Of a stretch of DNA of 64,000 bases, positions 42,926 through 51,599 are shown piece after piece. The number at the start of each line of letters is the position of its first letter. Positions within the stretch are counted from its first letter, which is position 1. The translations under genes and the position numbers were made by a program. Origin of the DNA: Sphingomonas arenae (GTDB lineage: Bacteria > Pseudomonadota > Alphaproteobacteria > Sphingomonadales > Sphingomonadaceae); assembly GCF_016924655.1 (NCBI RefSeq), contig NZ_JAFFJU010000002.1:620001-684000 (forward strand), in the 5' to 3' direction. The notes under the pieces are model-generated. The model worked only from the letters and a program-made list of their open reading frames with translations. It was not told where the DNA came from and made no database searches.

Positions 42926-43135
42926 TCACCCAACTGACCGCTTCACCAGATAGGCGAAACCTATCAGAAGACCCCCGGCGAGCGCGAAAAGGAACACCTC
43001 CAGAAAGGTCACTTCAAAGCGCAGTTGTTCCTTAAACGAGAACATCAGGATCATCGAGAGAACTGCTACCCCATAGGACAGCACAGTCATCCTCCACATC
43101 CTTCGGAGCGCTGATAGATTGATCTTCATTCTCAT
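42926..43135 (-). CDS. Small two-helix membrane protein
   Basis: 69 residues. A basic N-terminus (MRMKINLSALRRMWR) is followed by two hydrophobic helices, TVLSYGVAVLSMILMFSF and VFLFALAGGLLIGFAYLV, so it is a small inner-membrane protein. No family is recognised. The start could be the ATG at 43135 or the one six bases inside. The DNA is visibly less GC-rich than the flanks, like the next two genes, which suggests separate ancestry. Confidence 0.5.
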   Translation of the reverse strand: MRMKINLSALRRMWRMTVLSYGVAVLSMILMFSFKEQLRFEVTFLEVFLFALAGGLLIGFAYLVKRSVG

Positions 43136-43187
43136 CGATCCAGTTGTTCGCCGTTCGCGCGAACTGCCCTAGCTGACTTAGGTCGGG

Positions 43188-43205
43188 AGTGGGTGGAAAG
43201 CGGAC
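43188..43205. repeat. GGGTGGAAAGCGGAC repeat, copy A
   Basis: Contains GGGTGGAAAGCGGAC (43191-43205), identical over 15 bases to copy B and near-identical to copy C, all in one orientation. It lies just downstream of the lipoprotein gene that ends at 43239. I recognise the family as a dispersed intergenic repeat common in sphingomonads, often mistranslated as small proteins. Confidence 0.7.
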
Positions 43206-43238
43206 GTTCGATCTCCCTCATCCGACGTATGTGGGGAG

Positions 43239-43706
43239 TTACTCTCCGCAGGAGAGATCCAATGTCTTCTCGTCGCTTGGAGTGAGTAGAAGCGGTCGGA
43301 ACTGACTATCCTCAGGCATACGGAAGTACAGTTCGCCGGACCCATCTCGGAGGAACTCCACGCTGAACTTCTGGTGTGCCTCGGGCCCGCTCCTGTTTCC
43401 CGTCCAGCCGTCAAAGCTCATGCGGCCATCAGAAACTGTGAAGCGGCCATAGGTGTCCCCCCATCCGCTCGCTTTTATGAATGTACCGTCTGCCTGGATA
43501 ATCAGCGGCCCTACGTCGCAAGGGTAGGGTCGCTCATCAATAAAGTGACCGGGTATACGAGCCAGCAACTCCTTCGCTGGCACTGGAGTCATCTGCCTAG
43601 TTGCCGACGGGAGTTCTTCCTTACCCTTCTCTGCCGCAGAACAGCTCACAAGCAGAACTGCAGCGAGACCTGCACCCAAACTGGCGCGAGTAATTCGGGC
43701 GAGCAT
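43239..43706 (-). CDS. Lipoprotein of unknown function
   Basis: 155 residues. The N-terminus ends in the lipobox VLLVSC (Cys near residue 22), predicting a lipid-anchored protein. The mature part has an IPGHFIDERPYPCD start and a beta-rich core with FIKASGWGDTYGRFTV; three Cys outside the lipobox. No family is recognised. Base composition is lower in GC than the neighbours, and a same-orientation repeat lies on each side (43188 and 43767). Confidence 0.6.
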   Translation of the reverse strand: MLARITRASLGAGLAAVLLVSCSAAEKGKEELPSATRQMTPVPAKELLARIPGHFIDERPYPCDVGPLIIQADGTFIKASGWGDTYGRFTVSDGRMSFDGWTGNRSGPEAHQKFSVEFLRDGSGELYFRMPEDSQFRPLLLTPSDEKTLDLSCGE

Positions 43707-43766
43707 AGGACGACCCTATCGGAGTGGTTAACGTCCGCAATAGGTCGATTTCAGACGTTCGGCCGG

Positions 43767-43793
43767 AATGTCGCGAATGGGTGGAAAGCGGAC
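43767..43793. repeat. GGGTGGAAAGCGGAC repeat, copy B
   Basis: AATGTCGCGAATGGGTGG followed by AAAGCGGAC. A partial inverted partner, GTCCGCAATAGGTCG, begins at 43733, so this copy can form a stem of moderate quality. It abuts the stop of the membrane-protein gene ending at 43795 and lies upstream of the lipoprotein gene start (43706). Confidence 0.75.
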
Positions 43794-43794
43794 G

Positions 43795-44130
43795 CTACTG
43801 CCAACCCAAAATCCAGAGTTCCGTGGCCCGTTCGAAATTGCGTTTCAAGCGCCGACCGAGTGGTAGGTCTTCTGCCGGTTGAGCGGTAGGCGCTCGCTTG
43901 CGAACATCCCGGATGAGCAACTGCACCAGAGTTATGACAAGGGCCAAGATTGCGCTTAGCAGAACGAAGAGCATGACACCGCCAGTCCCGCCCAAAAGAC
44001 CTCCGAGGACGCGATTACTGTTCGTTAGAATTGCTCCTCCGAGGGCACCAGCCGCAAAGACCAGTATCAAGGTCGTTAGGACCGGATGCCGCTCTCCGAA
44101 CCATGGGCTGGCTGGCTTTTGTTCGCTCAT
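43795..44130 (-). CDS. Small membrane protein of unknown function
   Basis: 111 residues with two hydrophobic helices (TTLILVFAAGALGGAIL and VMLFVLLSAILALVITLVQLLI) around a Gly-rich loop, and a basic C-terminal tail ending ELWILGWQ. No family is recognised. Repeats of one family flank it at 43767-43793 and 44155-44181. The DNA is lower in GC than the surrounding chromosome. Confidence 0.55.
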   Translation of the reverse strand: MSEQKPASPWFGERHPVLTTLILVFAAGALGGAILTNSNRVLGGLLGGTGGVMLFVLLSAILALVITLVQLLIRDVRKRAPTAQPAEDLPLGRRLKRNFERATELWILGWQ

Positions 44131-44154
44131 TGAGGATGAATGGCTCGGCCACCG

Positions 44155-44181
44155 AATGTCGGCAATGGGTCGTAAGCGGAC
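44155..44181. repeat. GGGTCGTAAGCGGAC repeat, copy C
   Basis: AATGTCGGCAATGGGTCG followed by TAAGCGGAC, the same orientation as copies A and B. The form with ATGGGTCG is the one I recall most often in sphingomonad intergenic DNA. It separates the small-gene island from the CoA-transferase stop at 44196. Confidence 0.75.
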
Positions 44182-44195
44182 ACCCTGGTCCTCGC

Positions 44196-45350
44196 TTACT
44201 CCACCTCCGCCAGCACCTCTTCGGTGTGCGCGCCGAGCCTAGGGGGTGGGCGATCCGCACCGGCGGGCTCTCCATCCAGCCGCAGGGGTGAGCCGACGAG
44301 GCGGAAGCTGTTCAGGTGCTGGACCATTTCGCGGTAGGCTGCTTGCGGGTCGGCGAGGGCCTGGCTGATTGTGTTGATTGGACCGGCGGGGATGCCGGCG
44401 GCGTCTAGCTCGGCGAACCAGTCGGCGGCGGGGCGTTCCTTGAGGCGCTGCTCGATCAGCGGGATGAGGTCGGCCCGGTTTGCGACGCGGGCGGCGTTGG
44501 TGGCGAAGCGCTCGTCCTGCGCCCATTCGGAGGCTCCCAGGATGGCGGCAAGGCGGGCGAACTGGCGATCGTTGCCGACGGCGATGATGAGGGGCTGATC
44601 GGCGCAGGCGAACGGCTGGTAGGGCACGATGTTGGGGTGAGTGTTGCCCTGTCGCGGCGGGTCCTGGCCCGACACCAGCGCGTTGCTTGCCTGGTTGGCG
44701 AGCATGGCAAGGCTGACGTCGAACAACGCGCTGTCGATGGTGGCGCCCTCCCCCGTTACGCCGCGGCGGACCAGGGCGGCAAGAATGGCGCTGGCGGTGT
44801 ACATGCCGGTGAACAGGTCGACGACCGCCACGCCGACCCGCATCGGCTCGCCGCCGGGGGCGCCGTCGGGCTGGCCGGTGATGCTCATCAGCCCGCTCAT
44901 GCCCTGAATGATGTAATCGTAGCCGGCGCGATCCGCGTACGGGCCATCCTGGCCGAAGCCCGTAATGCTGGCGTAGATCAGGCGGGGGTTGGCTGCTCGA
45001 AGAGTGGCGGCGTCCAGGCCGAACTTGCTGAGACCCCCGACCTTGAAGTTCTCGACGAGGACGTCGGATTTGGCGGCGAGGCGGCGCACGAGGTCAGCGC
45101 CTTCCGGCGTGCCTAGGTCGATGGCCGCGGAGCGCTTGCCGCGGTTGGCGGCGAGGAAATAGGCGGCGACGCGATCCTCGCCCTCACCGTGCCAGGGCGG
45201 GCCCCAGTGGCGGGTGTCGTCGCCGGCGCCCGGGCGCTCGATCTTGATGACGTCCGCACCGAGGTCGGCAAGGAGCTGGGTGCACCAGGGTCCGGCGAGG
45301 ACACGGGAGAGGTCGAGGACGCGAATGCCTTCGAGGGGTTTGGTGCTCAT
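44196..45350 (-). CDS. CaiB/BaiF family CoA-transferase
   Basis: 384 residues. The class III CoA-transferase motifs are clear: LEGIRVLDLSRVLAGPWCTQLLADLGADVIKIE, VLVENFKVGGLSKFGLD, and the catalytic aspartate region ADRAGYDYIIQGMSG. It moves CoA between carboxylic acids; the substrate is unknown. A GGTTCTG sequence precedes the ATG with no strong ribosome site. Palindromic repeats lie upstream (45356-45462) and the small repeats downstream. Confidence 0.9.
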   Translation of the reverse strand: MSTKPLEGIRVLDLSRVLAGPWCTQLLADLGADVIKIERPGAGDDTRHWGPPWHGEGEDRVAAYFLAANRGKRSAAIDLGTPEGADLVRRLAAKSDVLVENFKVGGLSKFGLDAATLRAANPRLIYASITGFGQDGPYADRAGYDYIIQGMSGLMSITGQPDGAPGGEPMRVGVAVVDLFTGMYTASAILAALVRRGVTGEGATIDSALFDVSLAMLANQASNALVSGQDPPRQGNTHPNIVPYQPFACADQPLIIAVGNDRQFARLAAILGASEWAQDERFATNAARVANRADLIPLIEQRLKERPAADWFAELDAAGIPAGPINTISQALADPQAAYREMVQHLNSFRLVGSPLRLDGEPAGADRPPPRLGAHTEEVLAEVE

Positions 45351-45355
45351 CAGAA

Positions 45356-45462
45356 CCGCTCACCCTGAGTAGTCACGGAGTGGCGTATCGAAGGGGTGTC
45401 CGCGCTCGCGAAGAGAGAAGCGGTGCTTCGATACGCCGCTGCGCGGCTACTCAGCATGAGCG
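45356..45462. repeat. Imperfect palindromic intergenic repeat, copy 2
   Basis: CCGCTCACCCTGAGTAG...GGCGTATCGAAG on one side and CTTCGATACGCC...CTACTCAGCATGAGCGG on the other form a long hairpin. It uses the same blocks as the repeats at 14.3 and 47.1 kb and fills the gap between the phytoene-desaturase-like gene and the CoA-transferase start. Confidence 0.8.
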
Positions 45463-45477
45463 GGTTGGGAGTATGCG

Positions 45478-47061
45478 TCACGCCCGCCGCCGCCAAGGCT
45501 TGCGGTCGGCCAGGATGGCCTGGGCCGCATTGTGTCCCGGCGCGCCCGTCACCCCGCCGCCGGGGTGCGCACCGGAGCCGCAGAGATACAGGCCCGCCAG
45601 CGGCATGCGGTAGTCGGCGGCGCCGACCATGGGCCGCGCGCTGAAGAGCTGGTCGAGACCCATCTTGCCGTGGAAGATGTCGCCGCCGATCAGGCCGAAG
45701 CGGCGCTCCAGGTCGAGGGGCGAGTGGATCTGGCGGCCAATGACCGAGGCGGCGAAACCCGGGGCATGGCTGTCGACCGTGGCGATGACGTGATCGGCGA
45801 CCTTCTCGCGGACCTTGTCCCAGCTCTTGTTGCCCGGCAGCTGGTAGCGGAAGTGCTGGCAGAACAGGCTGGCGACATGCTTGCCCTTAGGCGCCAGACT
45901 GTCGTCCAGGGTGGAGGGCAGCAGCATCTCGATGATCGGCTGCTTGGACCAGCCGTCCCGCTTCGCATCGATGAAGGCGCGGTCCATGTAATCGAGGCTC
46001 GGCGCCATGATGATGCCGGCGGTGAGATGGTCGCCCTTCTCCGGCAGAACGGTGAAGCGGGGTAGCTCGGATAGCGCAACGTTCATGCGGAAGGTGGCGC
46101 TCTCGCATGACCAGTGGGTCATGTGCTGCTCTACCGCGCTCGGTACGGCTCCTTTCGGGATGAGCTTGTCGAACAGCAGCCGCGGATTGACTCCAGCGAC
46201 AACACTTGCTGCGCGCCAAGCTTTGCCGCCAGCAACAACGCCAACGGCGCGGTCCCGCTCGACGATGACCTCTTCCACGGGTGAGTTGAGGACGATGTCG
46301 ACGCCTGCCTCGCGCGCGGCGCGGGCCATGGCCTGGGTGATTGCGCCCATGCCGCCGATGGCGTGGCCCCAGGCGCCGGGCACTCCGGCCGCCTCGCCGA
46401 ACAGATGGTGCAGGAGGACGTAGGCCGTACCCGGAGTATAGGGCGAGGCGAAGTTCCCCACCACGCCATCGAAGCCGAAGAGCGCCTTGGTGAGGTCACC
46501 CTTGAAGTGACGGTCGAGGATGTCGCCGGCCGATTTGGTGGCATATTCGTGGACGATGCGGATCTGGTCCGTCGATAGCCCGCGCATGTCGTTGGCGAGG
46601 CTGAGCATGGACGGCAGCCCGCGAACACCGGCCCCGGCCTCGGGCGGGCTCTTAAGGAGCCACTTCTGGATCAGGGGGACCACGGTCTCCAGTTCCGCCA
46701 TGTAGCGGTCGTAGGCGTCCCCATCGGCAGCGTGGTGGCGCACGATCTCGCTCCGGGTCAGGCCATTGCGGCCGCCGAGGAGATAGTCGCCGTCGCCGGG
46801 AAGGAAGTTGTCGATCTTCCTGAGGACGACCTTGAGCCCATGCCGCTCCAGCTGCATGTCTCGGATGACCTTGGGCTGAAGCAGGCTCACGGTGTAGCTT
46901 GCCGCCGAGTTGCGGAAGCCCGGCAGGAACTCGTCCGTCACCGCGGCACCGCCAACGGTGCCCTGGGCTTCAAGGATGGCGACCTTGAGGCCCTTCTTCG
47001 CGAGATAATAGGCGCAGGTCAGGCCGTTGTGGCCGCCACCGATGATGATTGCGTCGTGCAC
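45478..47061 (-). CDS. Phytoene-desaturase-like FAD/NAD(P) oxidoreductase
   Basis: 527 residues. The N-terminal DAIIIGGGHNGLTCAYYLAKKGLKVAILEA is an ADP-binding Rossmann motif, followed by GTVGGAAVTDEFLPGF and, at the C-terminus, LYLCGSGAHPGGGVTGAPGHNAAQ, the CrtI/PYROXD2 pattern. The subgroup is broad and the substrate is unknown; no carotenoid genes are adjacent, so a carotenoid role is not supported. Related palindromic repeats bracket the gene (45356-45462 and 47081-47165). The ATG follows a TGCACG stretch without a clear ribosome site. Confidence 0.85.
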   Translation of the reverse strand: MHDAIIIGGGHNGLTCAYYLAKKGLKVAILEAQGTVGGAAVTDEFLPGFRNSAASYTVSLLQPKVIRDMQLERHGLKVVLRKIDNFLPGDGDYLLGGRNGLTRSEIVRHHAADGDAYDRYMAELETVVPLIQKWLLKSPPEAGAGVRGLPSMLSLANDMRGLSTDQIRIVHEYATKSAGDILDRHFKGDLTKALFGFDGVVGNFASPYTPGTAYVLLHHLFGEAAGVPGAWGHAIGGMGAITQAMARAAREAGVDIVLNSPVEEVIVERDRAVGVVAGGKAWRAASVVAGVNPRLLFDKLIPKGAVPSAVEQHMTHWSCESATFRMNVALSELPRFTVLPEKGDHLTAGIIMAPSLDYMDRAFIDAKRDGWSKQPIIEMLLPSTLDDSLAPKGKHVASLFCQHFRYQLPGNKSWDKVREKVADHVIATVDSHAPGFAASVIGRQIHSPLDLERRFGLIGGDIFHGKMGLDQLFSARPMVGAADYRMPLAGLYLCGSGAHPGGGVTGAPGHNAAQAILADRKPWRRRA

Positions 47062-47080
47062 TAGCTCCGCTTCCCCCCAA

Positions 47081-47165
47081 CCCGCTCATGCTGAGTAGCC
47101 GCACGGGCGGCGTACCGAAGCACTGCCCTTCGATATGCGCCTGCGGCGCTACTCAGGGTGAGCAG
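47081..47165. repeat. Imperfect palindromic intergenic repeat, copy 3
   Basis: CCCGCTCATGCTGAGTAGCC...GTACCGAAG and CTTCGATATGCGCC...GCGCTACTCAGGGTGAGCAG form a long imperfect hairpin of the same family as copies 1 and 2. It lies between the gor stop (47179) and the start of the desaturase-like gene (47061). Confidence 0.8.
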
Positions 47166-47178
47166 AAGATCAATCCGT

Positions 47179-48525
47179 TTACCGCATCAGGACCAGTTCT
47201 TCGGCCATGGTCGGATGCAGCGCCACCGTGGCGTCGAAATCGGTCTTCTTCAACCGAGCTTTGACGGCAATCGCCGCGGCTTGGAGGATTTCCGGGGCGT
47301 CTGGCCCGATCATGTGCAGTCCAACCACCTCGTCGGAGGCCGCGTCGACCACGAGCTTGTACAGCGAGCGCTCGTTTCGGCCCGCCAGCACATTCTTCAT
47401 CGCGCGGAAGTCGGACGTGAAGGTTCGAATGACGCCAAGCCTGTTCTTGGCCTGCGCCTCCGTTAGTCCCACCGCGCCGATCGGTGGATGGCTGAAGACC
47501 GCGCTCGGGATGCAGCCATAGTCTACGCGCTGAGGTTTGTTGCCGAAGAAGGTGTCCGCGAAGGCATGCCCCTCACGGATCGCGACAGGGGTGAGCTGGA
47601 TGCGATCGGTGACGTCACCGACCGCGAAGATGGAGGGGACGCTCGATCGGTTGTCGGCATCCACCTTGATCGCGCCCCGCTCGGTCACCTCGACCCCGAC
47701 CTCCTCGAGCCCAAGCTCCTCGGTGTTGGGCTGACGACCGATGGCGAACAGGACCTCGTCGGCTTCGATGTCGTCGCAGCCCTTCATGACGCAGCGAAGG
47801 GAGCCGTCCGGCTGCTTTTCGATCCGGTCGAAGCCGGAATTGAAGCGGAAGTCGATCCCCTTAGCCAAGCTGATCTTGACCAGGCGATCGACGATCTGCT
47901 CGTCATAGCCGCGCAGGATCGTATCGGAGCGGTTCACGATCGTGACGTGCGCTCCGAACTGGTGGAAGATGCCGGCGAACTCGTTGGCGATGTAACCGCC
48001 GCCGGCGATCACGACGCGCTTCGGCAAACGTTCGAGGTGGAAGACCTCGTTCGAGGTGATGATGTGCTCCACGCCCTCCAGCTTTGGAAGGGAAGGACGC
48101 GCACCGACAGCAATGAGTATCTTGCCCGCGGAAACCGTGCGGCCCGAGGCCAGACGCACCTGGTTGGGACCGACCAGGGTCGCGCGCTCCTTGAAGACGG
48201 TGACCTTGTGGTTGGCGAGTGTTTCTCCGTAAAGGCCCTCGAGCCGCGCCACCTCCCCAAGGACGTTGTCGCGCAGGACCGGCCAGTCGAACCGGCATTC
48301 CGGAACGTCCCAGCCGAACATGGCGGCATCGGCGATGTCCTCGGCGAAATGCGCGCCATAAACGAGCAGCTTCTTGGGCACGCAGCCGCGGATCACGCAG
48401 GTGCCGCCCATCTTGTGCTCTTCGGCCACCGCTACGCGAGCGCCATGCCCCGCGGCGATCCGCGATGCCCGAACACCTCCGGACCCACCACCAATCACGA
48501 ACAGATCGAAGTCGAAATCGCTCAT
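47179..48525 (-). CDS. gor: Glutathione-disulfide reductase
   Basis: 448 residues. The FAD motif FVIGGGSGGVRASRIAA, the redox pair in GGTCVIRGCVPKKLLVYG, the second Rossmann VIAGGGYIANEFAGIF, and the dimer-interface end TVALHPTMAEELVLMR identify Gor. It keeps glutathione reduced with NADPH. The Arg residues of the second Rossmann region (VNRSDTILRG) fit NADPH use. It overlaps the pgi start by four bases (pgi is upstream on the same strand). Confidence 0.94.
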   Translation of the reverse strand: MSDFDFDLFVIGGGSGGVRASRIAAGHGARVAVAEEHKMGGTCVIRGCVPKKLLVYGAHFAEDIADAAMFGWDVPECRFDWPVLRDNVLGEVARLEGLYGETLANHKVTVFKERATLVGPNQVRLASGRTVSAGKILIAVGARPSLPKLEGVEHIITSNEVFHLERLPKRVVIAGGGYIANEFAGIFHQFGAHVTIVNRSDTILRGYDEQIVDRLVKISLAKGIDFRFNSGFDRIEKQPDGSLRCVMKGCDDIEADEVLFAIGRQPNTEELGLEEVGVEVTERGAIKVDADNRSSVPSIFAVGDVTDRIQLTPVAIREGHAFADTFFGNKPQRVDYGCIPSAVFSHPPIGAVGLTEAQAKNRLGVIRTFTSDFRAMKNVLAGRNERSLYKLVVDAASDEVVGLHMIGPDAPEILQAAAIAVKARLKKTDFDATVALHPTMAEELVLMR

Positions 48526-50027
48526 AGTCCAGCCTTCTCGACCAGTGCCCGGGTGGACGGATCGAAGCCGGCAAGCTGGTCGGGATCGTCGATGGCGTGG
48601 GCGATGCTCTTGCCGAGCTCGACGCCGAACTGGTCGAAGGGATTGATCCCCAGCAGCACCGCTTCGGCGAACGTCCGGTGCTCGTAGAAGGCGAGCAATG
48701 CTCCCAGGGTTCGAGGATCGAGTTGCTCCAACAGGAGCGTCATGGACGGGCGATCCCCGGGATAGTGGCGCGCCGGATCCTCGCTTGCACGACCGCTCAT
48801 CAGGGCCGCGCCTTGCGCAAAGGCGTTGAGCAAGAGCTCGCGATGGTGGGCCGGGTCCTGATCATCGTCGCCCTCCGCGACCGCGACGAACTCGACCGGC
48901 ACCAGTCGAGTGCCCTGGTGGAGAAGCTGGAAGACAGCATGCTGGGCATCGGTCCCGACACCACCCCAGACGATGGCGGAGCTGGGCCTGCCGAGCGGCT
49001 GACCGTCCACGGTCACCGACTTTCCGTTGGATTCCATAATGAGTTGCTGAAGGTAGTCGGGCAGCAGTCGCAAGCGCTCATCGTAGGCGAATACGGCCCG
49101 CGTCTCGCAACCGAGACGCTGAGAGTAGAACAGGTCGGAGAGCGCCGCCAGGAATGGGACATTGGCCGCGGGCTCGGCATGACGGAAGTGACGGTCCATC
49201 TCGGCCGCCCCTTCCAGCAGTTCCTCGAAAGCGGCGAAACCCAGCGCCAGCGCCGCCGGGAACCCGATCGCCGACCAGAGCGAGTAGCGGCCTCCCACGC
49301 TTTCGCTGAACGGAAGGATGCGCGTTTCGTCGATGCCGAACTCGAGCGCGTTCCCGGGCGAGGCCGTGACCGCGATCAACTTGCCATAGGGATCCTCGAC
49401 ACCTCCCTCCTGGAGCCAAGCGAGAGCCGCTTGGGCATTGCGCAGCGTCTCGGCCGTCGTGAAGGTCTTGGACGCAAGGACGACCAGGGTCGTGCCGGGA
49501 TCAAGGTCCTGCACTGCGGCATCAAAGGCCTGCCCGTCGATGTTGGACAGGACGCCCACATTGTAGCGCTGTTCGCGTCGACCGAGCGCATCGACCAGCA
49601 GGGCGGGTCCGAGCGCCGATCCTCCGATCCCGATATGAAGGATGCCGGTGACGTCGCCGAAGGCTCCCGCCTCGACCGCGTCGATCAGGGACCGCATCCG
49701 GTGACGACGCTCGGCCGCGAGATGCACCGCTTCGGGCGCGCCGCTGCCACGTTCCGCGGCATGCTCGGCGGCGCGACCTTCGGTTCGGTTGATGATCTGA
49801 CCCGTGAACAGCTGGTCCTGCGCCTCGGCGAGCCCTCCTTCGGCGAAAAGTCGGGCTGCCGAGTCGAGCACCGACCTACCCAGGTGGGTCTTCGAGAAGT
49901 CGAAGCGGATGCCGGCAACCTCACTCGCCAATCGACTGACACGCTCCGGATCTTGCGCGAACAGTTCGGTGATCGGAGTGGTTTCCGCCTCCGTGAGGAT
50001 GGACCAGAGCGCTTCGGACAGAGGCAT
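48522..50027 (-). CDS. pgi: Glucose-6-phosphate isomerase
   Basis: 501 residues. SIS-fold motifs are HIGIGGSALGPALLVDAL, VVLASKTFTTAETLRN, SESVGGRYSLWSAIGFPAAL, and the C-terminal PFDQFGVELGKSIA carrying the catalytic lysine. It interconverts glucose 6-phosphate and fructose 6-phosphate. The ATG at 50027 is chosen by homology; upstream open frame to 50276 is antisense to lepB. It is divergent from lepB, about 100 bases between starts, and overlaps gor by four bases. Confidence 0.94.
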   Translation of the reverse strand: MPLSEALWSILTEAETTPITELFAQDPERVSRLASEVAGIRFDFSKTHLGRSVLDSAARLFAEGGLAEAQDQLFTGQIINRTEGRAAEHAAERGSGAPEAVHLAAERRHRMRSLIDAVEAGAFGDVTGILHIGIGGSALGPALLVDALGRREQRYNVGVLSNIDGQAFDAAVQDLDPGTTLVVLASKTFTTAETLRNAQAALAWLQEGGVEDPYGKLIAVTASPGNALEFGIDETRILPFSESVGGRYSLWSAIGFPAALALGFAAFEELLEGAAEMDRHFRHAEPAANVPFLAALSDLFYSQRLGCETRAVFAYDERLRLLPDYLQQLIMESNGKSVTVDGQPLGRPSSAIVWGGVGTDAQHAVFQLLHQGTRLVPVEFVAVAEGDDDQDPAHHRELLLNAFAQGAALMSGRASEDPARHYPGDRPSMTLLLEQLDPRTLGALLAFYEHRTFAEAVLLGINPFDQFGVELGKSIAHAIDDPDQLAGFDPSTRALVEKAGL

Positions 50028-50127
50028 GGCGGCTACATAGTAGAGCGCCGTGCAAAAGCCAGCCTTCTGCCCGTGCACAGCCCGGGAGCGCTTGACCGCG
50101 GGCTGCGCAGCCGGGAGAAGCGCGCCG

Positions 50128-50931
50128 ATGGCCACCACTACCGTTTCCGCAGCGAAGAAGCCCGGCAGCAGCATCAAGACATTGCTGCTGTTCCTGCTGT
50201 TCGCTTGGGTCCTGCGCAGCTTCATCGTGGCGCCGTTCAGCATCCCCTCGGGGTCGATGCTGCCGCGCCTGTTCATCGGCGACTATCTGATGGTCGCGAA
50301 ATGGCCTTACGGATACAGCCGGGCCAGCTTTCTGTTCGGCTTCCCACCCATCAGCGGGCGGGTCTTCGGGAGCCTTCCGGAGCGGGGTGACGTGGTCGTC
50401 TTTCGCGGGCCCGAGGGGAACGACGTCATCAAGCGGGTGATTGGTCTCCCCGGTGATACCATCGCGACCGTCGATGGAATGCTGGTGCTGAATGGGAAAC
50501 CGCTGCCTCGTGAGGCTCTGGGATCGTTCCCGATGCCAATCTCGCCCAACAGCCCCTGCCGGGTGGTGCCACCCGCGCGCGCCCAGATCGTCCAGAGCGG
50601 CGAGCAGCAGGTCTGCCTCTACGCCACCTATCGCGAAACATTGCCGAACGGCCACAGCTACACGGTGATCGACCAGGTCGAGCGTGCCGATGCCGACGAA
50701 TTCGGACCGGTGCGGGTGCCGGATGGAACCGTGTTCGTGATGGGCGACAATCGGGACGACAGTGCCGACAGCCGATTTCCGCCGCCCTACGGCATGGGCT
50801 ACGTTCCGGTGGAAAATCTAATCGGGCGGGCGCTGGTGACTTTCTGGTCGACCGACGGGAGCGCCGAATGGCTGAAGCCATGGACCTGGTTCACCGCGCT
50901 TCGACCCGACCGGATCGGCCGAGGTTTCTGA
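50128..50931 (+). CDS. lepB: Signal peptidase I
   Basis: 267 residues. An N-terminal TM (LLLFLLFAWVLRSFIV) precedes the catalytic serine in FSIPSGSMLPRL, the lysine in GNDVIKRVIGLPGD, and the SPase I signature VFVMGDNRDDSADSRF. It removes signal peptides from exported proteins on the periplasmic side. The ATG at 50128 has GGGAGAAG upstream. The lepB-rnc-era order is standard. Confidence 0.95.
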   Translation: MATTTVSAAKKPGSSIKTLLLFLLFAWVLRSFIVAPFSIPSGSMLPRLFIGDYLMVAKWPYGYSRASFLFGFPPISGRVFGSLPERGDVVVFRGPEGNDVIKRVIGLPGDTIATVDGMLVLNGKPLPREALGSFPMPISPNSPCRVVPPARAQIVQSGEQQVCLYATYRETLPNGHSYTVIDQVERADADEFGPVRVPDGTVFVMGDNRDDSADSRFPPPYGMGYVPVENLIGRALVTFWSTDGSAEWLKPWTWFTALRPDRIGRGF

Positions 50932-50933
50932 CC

Positions 50934-51599
50934 GTGGCAGGAGGTGTTCGGGACTGGGTCAAACTGGCACTCGGCCATGACCCGAAGGACGTGAAGCTGT
51001 TCGAGCGCGCCTTGAGCCATGCGAGCGCTGGACGGGACAGCTACGAACGGCTGGAGTTCCTTGGCGATCGCGTCCTGGGGCTGGCCGTGGCCCGCTGGCT
51101 GTTCGAACGTTTCCCCGATGAGCCCGAAGGCAAGATGTCGCGGCGTTACAACGTGCTGGTCGCTCGTGAGACCTGCGCGGAGGTGGGTCGGGAACTGGGG
51201 GTTCCGGCGCAGATCATCCTGGGCAAGCAGGCCCGTGAAGATGGTGCGTCGTTCAGCGACAACGTCATTGGCGACGTCGTCGAGGCCTTGCTGGGAGCCC
51301 TGCTGATCGATGGCGGCATGGACCAGGCAGAAACGCTCGTTCGACGCGTCTGGGCGCCGTATCTAGACAGTCAGAAACGCGCTCCGCAACATCCCAAGTC
51401 CCAGCTGCAGGAAGTGGCCGCCGCCAAGGGCCTCAGGGCTCCCGAATATGAATTGTTGGGGCAATTTGGGGCGCACCATTCCCCCACGTTCCGGGTGAAG
51501 GTCGGCATTCGCGGCGCAGGGGCTGCAGAGGCGGAGGGGTCGAGCAAGCAGGAAGCGGAGACCGCCGCGGCCGCGGCATTGCTGGAGCAGATGCGATGA
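50934..51599 (+). CDS. rnc: Ribonuclease III
   Basis: 221 residues from a GTG at 50934 that has GAGG nine bases upstream within the end of lepB. The signature YERLEFLGDRVLGLAVA and the acidic second site GDVVEALLGALLID are intact; a dsRNA-binding domain fills the last 70 residues. RNase III cleaves double-stranded rRNA precursors and mRNAs. An upstream in-frame start at 50868 would overlap lepB extensively. It overlaps era by four bases. Confidence 0.93.
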   Translation: MAGGVRDWVKLALGHDPKDVKLFERALSHASAGRDSYERLEFLGDRVLGLAVARWLFERFPDEPEGKMSRRYNVLVARETCAEVGRELGVPAQIILGKQAREDGASFSDNVIGDVVEALLGALLIDGGMDQAETLVRRVWAPYLDSQKRAPQHPKSQLQEVAAAKGLRAPEYELLGQFGAHHSPTFRVKVGIRGAGAAEAEGSSKQEAETAAAAALLEQMR

